Below are positions 1 through 10,000 of a stretch of DNA of 34,961 bases, one piece after another. The notes beneath the pieces were generated by a model, which ran no database searches, was not told where the DNA came from, and saw nothing but the letters and a program-made list of their open reading frames with translations. Made by a program: the position numbers and the translations under genes. Location of the stretch: positions 1-34,961 of the IMG/VR virus record IMGVR_UViG_3300023118_000236. One strand, 5' to 3'. The stretch is from a virus. The first letter of the stretch is position 1. Each line of letters begins with the position of its first letter.

Positions 1-801
1 TTAAAATTTGTAATTACCTGTTAGCACTTCCACTTTCCGCTTAAGGTATCCACTCTTATTATTGATAGTTACACCTTGCTCAACCGACCACATTTGCCAA
101 CCGAACTCCTTTGCATACTTGCGTAATATATCAGATGGATACGAAGACAGTAAAAATTTACCTTCAATCTTTGAAAGGGTTTTTAAAAGGTTTTCAAAGT
201 CCATTTCAGAATAACCGTCATAGTGGCCACAATCACTATTGAAGTAAGGTGGATCGCAATAAAAGAAGCTGTTTAAGCTATCCCGACTCTTAATCACATA
301 CAACGCATCAGCGCACTCTAATTGAACGTTCTGTAGCCTTATTGCAAACTCCTCTGTAAAACGATCACGGTTATTGATAATCTTTTTAGTAGTTGTATTT
401 CTTGATTTATCAAAACCAAAGCTCCCATCCAGTTGAGCACTGAAGCTTTGACTACTTAGCACCCACACAGCCCACGCCCTTTTGATCTCATTGAACATAT
501 CAGGGAAATTGTATATAACAGAAGCCTTCCTATGCAGGTCACGGCTATGCAATGTTATCCTGATTTCTTTCTCAAGGCTAATGAAGTCATTTTGAACCAC
601 CCTATAAAAGTTTATCAATTCCCTGTTGGTGTCGTTAAGCACTTCTATCTCTGATTTATCCTTTGCGAAAAACACCGCAGCACCCCCTATGAATGGTTCA
701 CAGTAAAGCACGTGTTCGGGGATTGATGATACTATTTTAGTAGCTAACTTTTGTTTTCCGCCGTAATAGCTAATTGGCGTTTTCATATTTATTGTACTCA
801 T
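1..801 (-). CDS. dam: DNA adenine-N6 methyltransferase (D12 class, Dam-like)
   Basis: A 266-residue protein of the D12 class of adenine-N6 methyltransferases, which transfer a methyl group from S-adenosylmethionine to adenine in a short DNA site. Visible motifs are the N-terminal YYGGKQ, the SAM-binding segment YCEPFIGGAAVFF near residue 45, and the catalytic DPPY at about residues 183-186. I chose the ATG at 801 (MSTINMKTP) because the family begins with KTPISYYGGK. The longer in-frame extension to 888 runs through an inverted repeat and does not look like protein. The ATG at 786 is also possible. It is the last gene at the end of the phage opposite the repressor, the place where Mu carries its DNA-modification gene mom, so protection of phage DNA from restriction is the likely role. 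The sequence specificity (GATC or other) cannot be read from the sequence. Confidence 0.93.
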   Translation of the reverse strand: MSTINMKTPISYYGGKQKLATKIVSSIPEHVLYCEPFIGGAAVFFAKDKSEIEVLNDTNRELINFYRVVQNDFISLEKEIRITLHSRDLHRKASVIYNFPDMFNEIKRAWAVWVLSSQSFSAQLDGSFGFDKSRNTTTKKIINNRDRFTEEFAIRLQNVQLECADALYVIKSRDSLNSFFYCDPPYFNSDCGHYDGYSEMDFENLLKTLSKIEGKFLLSSYPSDILRKYAKEFGWQMWSVEQGVTINNKSGYLKRKVEVLTGNYKF

Positions 802-822
802 TTTATATATTATATTTGCAAC

Positions 823-910
823 CTCACAAAAAACAGAATGCACAAACGCACATCCCAGGCATACCCCCGGTAATGTACTTTTGTGCATTTTTAGTTTTGT
901 TTTTTGTGAG
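823..910. repeat. Nested inverted repeat in the methylase leader
   Basis: Outer arms CTCACAAAAAAC (823-834) and GTTTTTTGTGAG (899-910) are perfect 12-bp complements. Inner arms TGCACAAA (839-846) and TTTGTGCA (880-887) are perfect 8-bp complements. The element lies directly upstream of the methylase start at 801. It could be a leader RNA hairpin or a pair of protein-binding sites. No protein is expected from it. Confidence 0.7.
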
Positions 911-942
911 AAATTAACGAGCGCCGGGGGTTACTTTTTTAT

Positions 943-1098
943 CTAAGGCGATCTCTTTGAGTAAATGCTATCCGTGACAGCTCCGGCCTTATTATCCATA
1001 ATTACCGTATCTAAAGCAGCTTTCTCCGCTTTCCGGTATTTGGCTGCATAGCAACCCGAAAGTGCGAACGCACAAAGTATTAAAACTATATTTTTCAT
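943..1098 (-). CDS. Small lipoprotein (51 aa), possible outer-membrane spanin
   Basis: A short open frame starting MKNIVLILCAFALSGC, a classical lipoprotein signal peptide. The hydrophobic stretch spans residues 4-14 and the lipobox LSGC ends at Cys16. The mature part is only about 36 residues and charged. The start is one base after the stop codon of the upstream gene (1100-1411), which suggests translational coupling in the late operon. Phages of Gram-negative hosts often encode a tiny outer-membrane lipoprotein (Rz1-type spanin) for lysis, but no inner-membrane partner overlaps it here and the lysis genes are 12 kb away. Superinfection exclusion or another cell-surface role is equally possible. 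The signal peptide is clear; the function is a guess. Confidence 0.7.
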   Translation of the reverse strand: MKNIVLILCAFALSGCYAAKYRKAEKAALDTVIMDNKAGAVTDSIYSKRSP

Positions 1099-1099
1099 A

Positions 1100-1411
1100 T
1101 TAACTGGTTTGTATCTTTTCACAGAGAGGTAATAAGTCCTGCGTTATGCCGTGCGATTTGCTGATGTTATAGACACTTTCTTTCAAATAATTACGCTGAG
1201 TGCCGTCAAGCAAAAACTCTTTATCTTCCGCCTTTAAAGCGTTCCAAAAAGTACCCTGCGCTGTTTGAGTAAATTCAATCTCTTTAGCTTCATCTGTGCT
1301 AATTTTTATAAGCTCTCTAATTGATCTTTGTACAGAGGCTTCGCTCATACTATCCTTATTCGCTGCGAAAACGCCGGGAAGTAATACCCGGTCTTTAATT
1401 GATAAAATCAT
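1100..1411 (-). CDS. Hypothetical late protein (103 aa)
   Basis: I do not recognise this protein. It is soluble-looking, helical and mixed-charge, beginning MILSIKDRVLLPGVF, with no signal peptide or membrane segment. It lies 12 bp downstream of the tail tip gene and directly upstream of the small lipoprotein, so it belongs to the distal end of the tail operon. By position it could be an accessory tail or receptor-related protein, or a late morphogenetic factor. The tight spacing on both sides supports a real gene. Confidence 0.65.
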   Translation of the reverse strand: MILSIKDRVLLPGVFAANKDSMSEASVQRSIRELIKISTDEAKEIEFTQTAQGTFWNALKAEDKEFLLDGTQRNYLKESVYNISKSHGITQDLLPLCEKIQTS

Positions 1412-1423
1412 ATGTTTTGTTTT

Positions 1424-3631
1424 TTACGGGCCATTGCCCTCAGCCTCGTTTACTATAAAGCCATTAATCACTGTCAGGTGTCTATTTTCTCCACCACCAC
1501 CCTTATAAACAATATTACCACTCCACCCAAAGCCGTCCCAACCGGGGCCTGTATGACCGGGTTCAATCTGCGTATAAACACGCCCTATGAACTGCACCGG
1601 GCCTTTGAAAATGGCAGCTACGTTAGCGTTCAACCCGGGCACATCTAACGCCCCCGATGCCTCAACGTACAATCCAACGTTCACATGTCGGGTTACCCCA
1701 TCCGCTTCAAATTCCCGGTTTTCGTTATTAAATATGTAGGCTGCATAGGTGGCATTGGTTACCTCTCCTTGACTAAAACCTGTACCTAATTTAAACCCGG
1801 CCTTGCTGCCTCCCGTAAAGGTTTTAACTTGTTGTATATAGGCATCTACGTTTGAAATATTAGTAAGGCCATTACCATCAATATTAAAGTTTCCAATTTT
1901 ACCACTGGTGGCCGTTATTACCCCTGTAATTACCGCATCGGATGAGAACATCTTTCCATTTTGCAGCACACGCCAAACGGCTGTATTCTTATTCTCATAG
2001 GATGCTCCAAAAAATGCTCTAACTGATAAATCCCCGGCATCAGTAACACCAGTGATACCGCCATTATTGACCGGGCCTGAACCAACGAGTAGCGTGCCCG
2101 CTGCAACAATTCCATGCTCTGCGTCAATTGTTACACCCCAAAAGTCAGTTATGAGTTTAACGCCATCAGCCGTTGCCTTTGCTTGCAGGGCATCATTATA
2201 AGCCCGATTTGATGTTTTGCCAATTCTCTCGACCTTTTTGGTCAGGTTCTCATTGGCAATCCTATTTGCCACTAACGGGCTAATGTTGGTAGTATCGGCA
2301 AGCGTCCCCTTGTATAAATACTCGACTTGAAAATCACGGGTAAAAGCTATCAGCCTTATTGGCTGGTCAATTTTAAAATCAACGTCATCAATAGGCAGGT
2401 AATTGCCTAATTTTAGAGTTCTGTTTTTACGAGCCAAATCAAGCGGATCAAAGTCCAATGAGTAGGCTAACGGCGGCACACTGTAGGCTGATAATTGATC
2501 TGCACCACGTGCCAAAACTTCATTTTCAGCATTAGTGATGTAGCTTTGTGGCATCGCAATATCCAACAATATATATTGATCGCCTACAGCCGGTTTTAGT
2601 ACATCAGATGGCAGTACAAAATCCTTATCGCTTGTGTTGTACTTTAGCGTAAACTGTTTAGTAGTATTGTCAAAAGAGTTTAACTCAAAGGTATTGCCTG
2701 CAAGATTTCCCGTTTGAAATTGCACCTTGGCCGAAACTGCAAGCAATTGTGTATTTACATTAAAATCAATTTGACTATCGGTAAAAGTGATTTTGTCGCC
2801 TACCTGTGTAACTAATCCTAATCTTCGGGGATATATGTCTTCAAATACTACCGTATCCTCAATAACACCGTACTTCTTACCCTGTGCCGGGTCATTATTC
2901 TTATAAACATTATTCTCTAAATAAGGTAGATCGCCCGGAAGCTTTAACCTATTTGAAAAGCCTTTGTAATCAGCGGGAATGTTTCTTTCAGCGCCATAGC
3001 AGTACAAGCGAGTTACAAACTTATATGTAGTTGACGCTGACCGTTGCAAAAAATACAACCCATTCCCTTTACCAACACTTAAAGGAATGTTTTCTATCTC
3101 ACCTCTTTTTGTAAAGTGTATGGTCTGACCCTCAACCCACCATTCAATCTTAAAAGCGTTGAACAATGTGGTAAGTACTGACAAACAATTTTCATCAGCG
3201 TTAAAAGTCAGTTCTTGAAAATCGGTGTCATCAATCACACCCTTTACCCATCCGCTCTGCTCAATGTTGGCATTGGTAATTAACAAATCAACAAACGTTT
3301 CGAGGTTACCCATTAGCGGTTGGCCAGTGAGGGTGTATTGGTTATTGGCATCAGGAAACTTGTAAAGTATATCTTGCAAATCATACATTTTACCTTTCAG
3401 GGTAAGAACGTAGTCATATTCGATAGATGAACTCTTTTTGAAATCCTTAGTATCCTTTAATTTGTACGTTTCGCCATACACCATAGCGTAATCACCAACC
3501 TCAAAATCAATATTGACAGGCAAGCTGAAGGTCATAGGTGCTAAATCTTCGCCCATGACCTTTTTGCTTTGCTGCCCGGTTGGTATAACGGTCGCAATAA
3601 CAGTGTTTCCTCGTTTTATATCGTAGAACAT
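1424..3631 (-). CDS. Tail tip / tail-associated hub-fibre protein
   Basis: A 735-residue structural protein in the position of the siphovirus tail-associated protein, after the tape measure and distal tail genes. The N-terminal half (about 1-400) has the alternating strand pattern of phage tail hub proteins, with the start MFYDIKRGNTVIATV and the stretch EYDYVLTLKGKMYDLQDIL. The C-terminal part contains GVITATSGKIGNFNIDGNG, a segment typical of the stalk of minor tail and receptor-binding proteins, followed by a possible receptor-binding tip ending VKGFIVNE-like beta structure. It probably forms the tail tip and contacts the host surface. No obvious peptidase motif was found. The start at 3631 follows the upstream gene by 21 bp. 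Confidence 0.8.
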   Translation of the reverse strand: MFYDIKRGNTVIATVIPTGQQSKKVMGEDLAPMTFSLPVNIDFEVGDYAMVYGETYKLKDTKDFKKSSSIEYDYVLTLKGKMYDLQDILYKFPDANNQYTLTGQPLMGNLETFVDLLITNANIEQSGWVKGVIDDTDFQELTFNADENCLSVLTTLFNAFKIEWWVEGQTIHFTKRGEIENIPLSVGKGNGLYFLQRSASTTYKFVTRLYCYGAERNIPADYKGFSNRLKLPGDLPYLENNVYKNNDPAQGKKYGVIEDTVVFEDIYPRRLGLVTQVGDKITFTDSQIDFNVNTQLLAVSAKVQFQTGNLAGNTFELNSFDNTTKQFTLKYNTSDKDFVLPSDVLKPAVGDQYILLDIAMPQSYITNAENEVLARGADQLSAYSVPPLAYSLDFDPLDLARKNRTLKLGNYLPIDDVDFKIDQPIRLIAFTRDFQVEYLYKGTLADTTNISPLVANRIANENLTKKVERIGKTSNRAYNDALQAKATADGVKLITDFWGVTIDAEHGIVAAGTLLVGSGPVNNGGITGVTDAGDLSVRAFFGASYENKNTAVWRVLQNGKMFSSDAVITGVITATSGKIGNFNIDGNGLTNISNVDAYIQQVKTFTGGSKAGFKLGTGFSQGEVTNATYAAYIFNNENREFEADGVTRHVNVGLYVEASGALDVPGLNANVAAIFKGPVQFIGRVYTQIEPGHTGPGWDGFGWSGNIVYKGGGGENRHLTVINGFIVNEAEGNGP

Positions 3632-3652
3632 ACTATAGGGGTTGCGTTCGTT

Positions 3653-6565
3653 TTAGAGTAATTGATTGTGAATTTGAGGGAAGATATTGTCTCCCATCTC
3701 CTGATAACCCGAAGTTTGGGGATGCACGTTATTCCCATTGTATTTTTCGGTTATGCCTGCGTACCGGCTCGAAAACACAACATCTGCCTGAGCGTAACCA
3801 TAAAACCTGTGTATCCCGGCATTTGCACAGCCAATTGAAACATTGGCGTTAAATGCCCCGTTATCAAAGGCAAGTACCAAAGCATTCCACAGCTTAAACA
3901 TGTTTTGCATATACAGTGGGAATGAACTTGACTTAGTAAAACCGCCACCAGTATTATTACACGATGGCTCAAGTTGGATCACAACTTTACAAGCGGCATT
4001 ATCAGCAAGTATTGCGTTAGCTAATGTTTTTTGGTTATTAACAAAGCCTGTGATGGTAGCATCAGATAATACATTCGTTGGTTGTTGACCAATATCATTA
4101 ATGCCTAACATAACGCTCACAAGGTCGAATTTAACGCCTGCTGCAAGTCCTAATTTTGTTGTTCTATAGTAGGTGAAATTAACCGCTGAACCATCCCAAA
4201 AAGGATTACCATCACTTATTGAATAAGCTGAATAATTTAAAGTAGCATCACCACCGTTAACAACCGTTTGGGTAAGCGTTCCTGATGCGGTTGGATTACT
4301 TGACCCCGCCGACCTAACGCAATTGATATACCCGGAGCCTCCTGTAATGTTCACCTCATAGACTTGGTAGGTACTACCATTGTTGGTGTATGATGAAAAT
4401 TGCGGTGGCGCAACAACTACACCCGATAATTCAAACCTGTAAAATGATCCGTCAACACCTGGGCCTTTGGTCGTAAAGTTTGCACTTGTCCATCCACTAC
4501 GGCCTTCGGTTTTGGCAGGGGCTGCGCTTCTCAATCCGTTGAAGGTTGGTATAGTACCGCCCAGAGTCACAAATCCATCATAAATGGCTTTTGCGGTTGC
4601 GCCCGGCTCTGTTAAGCTATCTCCAACAAACAAAACGTTTTTGGTTGATCCTACTTGAATAGCAGCCGTTACGATTAAGGTGCTTGTTTTTTGTGCGATT
4701 ATATTTTTAGAAGCATCATAAACGATTACCGTAAACGCATATGAGCCGACATTTGCAGCCGTTGGGGTTATTTTCCAAAAGTTAGTATAACCAGTACCCA
4801 CCGCACAATCAACAACTACCTGATACCGGCTTTGGCCATCGCTTCCATTCTCAACAGTATATAGAATATTTTCAAAGTAAAGCGTTCTTGAAAAGCCAAC
4901 TGTTGCATAATGCTTTGATGGCAAAATGATGTTGACGTTTAACGTAGCGGTAGGTATAGCAGCAACAGCAGCGGCCAATGTTGCTATTTTATTGGCAATA
5001 TCAACATCTACTAAAGACAGTTTAAAAGTGGATGCGTAATAACCCGCTGTAACAAATGAAGCCGTCCAAGATAGTGTCCAAGGAGTTGCAGAAGCTAAGT
5101 AGAAAAACGAATGCCTCAAAGGAGCTGCGGGAGCATCGTTTGTGAATGCGTTTACCGTAACGTTACCGCCAACATTCGCAAAAGCGAAAACATAGAGATA
5201 GTCACCACTTGCCACCTTAACAGGCGTTGGTAGATATATCTCGGCTGGTGCAGCCGTTTGGTTAAAAGCACCTGCTGTATAGTCCAACGAGGCCAGTAAA
5301 GTCATTGATGCAGGATTAGTCTTTAAAGAACTTGCGCCTGATGAACTATATACCTTCACAGTAACCTGCGTTGAAGCCGTGCCCTTAAATGGAACTACAA
5401 TCTTATTGAAAAGAGCGGCATTGGTAAGCTTTTCATATTGTCCAACGCCTTGTTGATTCCAAAATTGGTTTAGACCTGTCATTTCGGAATCACCACGGAC
5501 ATGAGTCCATTGAACTATAGGAACAGCAGCACCTCCGGCCACAAATCCTGTTATTGGATCGGCAACCATTGCATTTGATATTGCTTTGGTATTAGCGGCC
5601 ACCGCTTCCTGAATAGCTGTTATGTTTGAATCAATATTTGCCAATCTGAATCCGGCCTGATAAAAACCTGCACTGGCTGTAAGCCATACCGCTCCCCACG
5701 GGTTGGCTGTATCGCTTTTCCATATGAAATTTGTCCTTGCACCCTGCGTATTCCAAAATTTGAAATTCATTAGGCCTGTGCTGAAAAAAGCCACATATAC
5801 GTACTCATCTTTTGACGCACGTAATGATTCCCCAAACGGAATGGTTTTTATAGAATTAAGGTCTGTTGGGAATTTTCCGGGATCAAAGATTACCTCTTTA
5901 AGTAAAGTCTTGTTAAAGAAATTTATATCGTTAGAGGCTGGCGATTTATATACTCGCACAGTTACCGGACTTGTAGCATCCACGGCACAAACGCAGGTTT
6001 GAATTGCATTAAAAATGGCATCATTCGGCATTTTAGCATAGTCAACAAACCCGTAGCTTGATAACGGAACGGCTCTCGAACTCGTATTACCGCTAATCTC
6101 TGTGTCATCAACCGTTTGTCCGAACTGTATAGTTGGTACGGAAACACCAAACAGATTACCACCCGGAGCGTAAGTATTCAAATCAGCGATTACCACGTCT
6201 TGCCATTGCGGCTCATAGAAAACACCTTTCCAAACAGCCCTTGCATCTACAATCGCATGCCCCGTGGCTGCGGTAGGTATAACGAGAGGTGTGTTTGCCG
6301 CCATCAATAAGCCCGGATAACTGCCACTGGGTGTCTGCCCCATAGCGGCACCAATTAGTTTATAATTTTGATTTAATAGCGGTGGTTGAGCAGGCGCAGG
6401 GTCGGTAGTTTTGAAATTTCCGATGTTGTTTCTGGTAAGCAAGTCCAATGGATACAGTATTGTTTCGCCTGTTTCGCCAACAATTCCCAATGAATATGAT
6501 TGAGATGTTATTTGTGTAGCTTTCTTGACTAAGTTTATTTCTACGTCTTCGTTTTCTGCTATCAT
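3653..6565 (-). CDS. Tail protein with C-terminal SGNH/GDSL hydrolase domain
   Basis: A 970-residue tail protein. The last third is an SGNH/GDSL hydrolase: FVGDSLTEPG (block I, catalytic Ser near residue 650), LGINDIG (block III, Asn near 821), and NVHPQTSGYQEMGDNIF (block V, catalytic His near 947). Such domains remove acetyl or acyl groups from polysaccharides, so it may trim host capsule or O-antigen during adsorption. The middle contains two related beta modules: the first includes VTVRVYKSP and ends WLTASAGFYQAGFRLA, the second includes VTVKVYSSS and ends WTASFVTAGYYASTFKLS. This looks like an internal duplication of a carbohydrate-binding or appendage domain. Its ATG overlaps the stop of the distal tail gene (ATGA), which indicates translational coupling. 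The hydrolase assignment is firm; the substrate is unknown. Confidence 0.88.
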   Translation of the reverse strand: MIAENEDVEINLVKKATQITSQSYSLGIVGETGETILYPLDLLTRNNIGNFKTTDPAPAQPPLLNQNYKLIGAAMGQTPSGSYPGLLMAANTPLVIPTAATGHAIVDARAVWKGVFYEPQWQDVVIADLNTYAPGGNLFGVSVPTIQFGQTVDDTEISGNTSSRAVPLSSYGFVDYAKMPNDAIFNAIQTCVCAVDATSPVTVRVYKSPASNDINFFNKTLLKEVIFDPGKFPTDLNSIKTIPFGESLRASKDEYVYVAFFSTGLMNFKFWNTQGARTNFIWKSDTANPWGAVWLTASAGFYQAGFRLANIDSNITAIQEAVAANTKAISNAMVADPITGFVAGGAAVPIVQWTHVRGDSEMTGLNQFWNQQGVGQYEKLTNAALFNKIVVPFKGTASTQVTVKVYSSSGASSLKTNPASMTLLASLDYTAGAFNQTAAPAEIYLPTPVKVASGDYLYVFAFANVGGNVTVNAFTNDAPAAPLRHSFFYLASATPWTLSWTASFVTAGYYASTFKLSLVDVDIANKIATLAAAVAAIPTATLNVNIILPSKHYATVGFSRTLYFENILYTVENGSDGQSRYQVVVDCAVGTGYTNFWKITPTAANVGSYAFTVIVYDASKNIIAQKTSTLIVTAAIQVGSTKNVLFVGDSLTEPGATAKAIYDGFVTLGGTIPTFNGLRSAAPAKTEGRSGWTSANFTTKGPGVDGSFYRFELSGVVVAPPQFSSYTNNGSTYQVYEVNITGGSGYINCVRSAGSSNPTASGTLTQTVVNGGDATLNYSAYSISDGNPFWDGSAVNFTYYRTTKLGLAAGVKFDLVSVMLGINDIGQQPTNVLSDATITGFVNNQKTLANAILADNAACKVVIQLEPSCNNTGGGFTKSSSFPLYMQNMFKLWNALVLAFDNGAFNANVSIGCANAGIHRFYGYAQADVVFSSRYAGITEKYNGNNVHPQTSGYQEMGDNIFPQIHNQLL

Positions 6566-7086
6566 TTTGTAGGGGGTATTAAAATTTTGTTATTCGTATT
6601 TGTAATTAATTTGCGGCCATCTTTGTCAACCAAGTATGTGAACTGCTTCCAAAAGCTCGGTACTGGCTCAATAAACTTTAATGTAAACTTGCAGGCTACC
6701 TTGTTGCCTAAGTTTGTTTTGATGCGGGTTAACCTTGTAAATGAAGTGCAGGAATCGTAATAAACATAAAAGGATCGCCCTAATTCATTTATGTAGATTC
6801 GGCGAGTGCCTGGCTCAGCAAGCTTTTTAAAGAAAGCATTGTACTTCAACCAAAAATCGGCTTCGTTTGCTGCTATGAGGGCACCCGGAACGCTAATTTC
6901 CTTAGCTTTGAAAAAAACATTGGCGGTATCTACATCAGTACCATGTTGATCAGCCCAGTCATGTTGCATAGGCGTTTTCCTATCCCACGGCTTTAAAAAA
7001 TCATCACTACCTCCTTTTGCAACCGCCCAACCGTACGTCCCGTACCAGTCGTCACCATCAATTGAATAAAGTCCTACTACGCTCAT
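6562..7086 (-). CDS. Distal tail protein (Dit-like)
   Basis: A 174-residue protein starting MSVVGLYSIDGDDWYGTYG. It sits between the tape measure gene and the large tail proteins, where siphoviruses encode the distal tail (Dit) hub that joins tube and tip. It has a beta-rich, aromatic-rich composition and the end FTLKFIEPVPSFW, consistent with the family's N-terminal ring domain. The length is short, so any second galectin-like domain is missing. Both ends overlap neighbours by ATGA (tape measure stop, hydrolase start). The call rests mainly on position and general appearance. Confidence 0.65.
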   Translation of the reverse strand: MSVVGLYSIDGDDWYGTYGWAVAKGGSDDFLKPWDRKTPMQHDWADQHGTDVDTANVFFKAKEISVPGALIAANEADFWLKYNAFFKKLAEPGTRRIYINELGRSFYVYYDSCTSFTRLTRIKTNLGNKVACKFTLKFIEPVPSFWKQFTYLVDKDGRKLITNTNNKILIPPTK

Positions 7087-10000
7087 AAAGTCCTCCCTGC
7101 TGCTGCCAAATCGTTGGCACTGTTTGACATCTTTTTGTTCATGTCCTGTAAGGTTTTATCTATGCTATCATTTGTATCAGCAGTACGCTTTGTATAGCCC
7201 GCTATTTGAAATTGATATAGGGTTTGCTGCCTCAATTCGGCAAGGCCATCAAGCATGGTTTTACTATTAGCTTTTGATTGATCCACAATTTGCAACACGC
7301 CTAATTGTATACCGTGGGTTGTACCCGCAAGCACTCCTGCCTCATCAGATGTGATGCCTTTTATAGCTCCCTGCAAGGTTGATTGATCAGGCGTTGGAAC
7401 TGTGCCAGTGTCACCAATTGCGTTTTTAAGATCGTCGTATTCTTTCGAGCCGTCATTTATAAGCTGAGCATACAAAGCCTTTAGCTTCACCAATTCAGAT
7501 GCATCAAGCCCGCCACCGCTTTCACTTAAAGCAGCAAACTGTTTATAATAGTCCGCCACCTTACCTTTGAATGAATCTTCAAACACACTATCCAATGAGT
7601 CTTGTACTGATGCACCAAAGTCATCCGAAAAATCACCGAAACCACGTTTGCCATTTTTAAGGCCATCCAGTATGCTTTTAGTTAAACTATCAGCGGTAGT
7701 ACCTGTAAAGATTTGGTCTATCTCATCATTAACCTGTTGGGTGGCATCGGATACATCACCCATTTCATCATGCACCTTTTGCAACTCTTCAAACCATGCT
7801 TTAGTAGCATCGGTCAACTGTCCTTTAGTGTATAGCTCTTCTAACTTGTCGTAATCGGCACCGCCCAAACCTGCTAAATCTTGTACAACCTTTGTTTTTT
7901 TACCGATGCCTAAAAAGCCTCCGTATTTTTCCAAGTGGTCGCCCGTAATCTGTTGGCCTTGACCTTGAATTTTGGCAAGCAGACTATTGTAATCGGCTTG
8001 AGCTTGCAATTTTTGATTCGCAAGAAGTTGTTGACGAGCGGCAAGCTCCTGCAAAGTCATTCCGGTAATGTCCGCCTGTGTACGTGCTCTATCGCGCAAT
8101 AATTGACTGTAAGCAAGCTCCCCGGAATACAAACTTTCCTGAATTTGTTTTAACTGGTTCTCGGCTTCTATACGGCTTTTCTTACCCGCAGAGAATATTC
8201 CAACCACATCAGAAACAACACTGGTTACACCGCTGATTATACCACCAACATCACCACTGGATATGCTTGTGCCTAAGCCAGCAACATCACCCGCAGTTTT
8301 AGCTATTTGGCTCAATGTATTAAGCGTATCAGCAAGGCCGGGGTTTATATCCTGTAATGAACTGGCAATGTTAGCGAAGCCCTGACTCGCATCATTTGCA
8401 TATTTTGAAATGTCACCTAACGTTTTTACAGCAGTCTTTTGCGATTGTAGCTTTGTATTTATTGCTTCAATTTCGGCGGCAATTTTTTTCCATTCCTCGC
8501 CGTATGCTGGCAATGTGCCGAGTACTGATAATAGCTTTGCTTTTTGCTCATTTAGGTTGCCAGTGTAGTCTTTTGAAAGCCCGTTAATACCTTTTAAAGC
8601 ATTTTGCAAACGTTCAACATTCTCATCTATTTTGCCGTTTTGTTCCGGTGATAGGTTTGAGTTTGCTTGTAACTCCTTTAGGGTTTGTAACTGTGCCTTT
8701 GCCTGCTCTTTTGTTAATTGCGCTACATTGCCGTTATATTCTTTAAGCACTAAAATCTTTTCAGCGTTGGTGGCTGATATCTGTTCAATTTCTGCTTTGT
8801 GCTGCTTATCCAGTTCATCAACTGCGCTGAAATTACCCTGTTGCTCTAATGCAGCACGGTCACGCTGATACTTGTCATCAGCTACGCTTAACTGCTCATA
8901 ATAGCTTAGCGTACTGCCTAACAGGTCAATATTTTGAGTAGCCTGATCTTTTTTAAACTCCTGGCTATATTTTGCAAACAGATTTTTCCTTTCCTCATAA
9001 GCTTGAGGTGTAAGGTCAGATGATAGAAACAAGCTTTCAATGAGCTTTATATAAGCTCCAAAATCCTTACCACCTTCTAAAAGCTCTGCGTACTGTTGGT
9101 CAGCAGCGGCCTTACCTAACTTATCACGATAAGCATAGTACTCATCATATAAAGCCTTTTGTTGCTCTATACCCGAAGCAATATCTTTAGTCTCATTACT
9201 TTCAACCTGCGTATTTACGGCTGCGGTTTCATTGGCCTGTAAAGTACCTTTATTTATTTTTTTGGTGTTCTTTGGGTTCGCATTGTACTTATCAATGTCA
9301 ACCCGGAGCTTGTCATACTCATTACGAATAGCCTGTAGCTTTTGCTCGTTATCTGTTAAAGCATTGGCGTTGTACTTTTCGTTAAGCTGATAAATTTTCT
9401 CTATCAAATCACCATAGCGTTGCGCAGCATTAAACGCACTGTCAGCGGCTTTACCATCAGCCGATAAGCTGTAGGTATCCAGTACCTTTTTTACATCGGC
9501 AAGGCGTTGTTTTAAAACACCTATTTGCTTATCGTTTGGAGCTAATGATTTTAGCTTTTCGCTCAGGCCATCACGGAGGGCTTCCAGATCGGTGGCACTT
9601 TCTGCTTCATTTATAAGCTTATTAAAACTGTCTAAAATGGATTTTACACCATTTGCAGCCAAAGCGGTTTTCAAATCACCCTGAAATTTACTTGCAACTA
9701 TTGCACCGGGGCTATCAGTGCCCGATAAGCTTGATTTGATTTGTGCACCAAACAACTTATTGATATTGGCATTAGCCTTTTCGTATGAGGCAATTAGTTG
9801 ATTTACGGTGTCCTGATCATCCTGCTGTCCACTAACCAAGCTTGACGCACTTGAGTTGAAAGTGAACAGCCTTTTTATGCTTAACCCGGCACGTTGAAAA
9901 GGGTCGATAGCATCAACACCTTTAGTCTTTAATTCGGCAATCTTTTTAAGATTTTCGAGCTTTTGACTATACGCAGCTTCACCCACTAACTTCTTATCCA

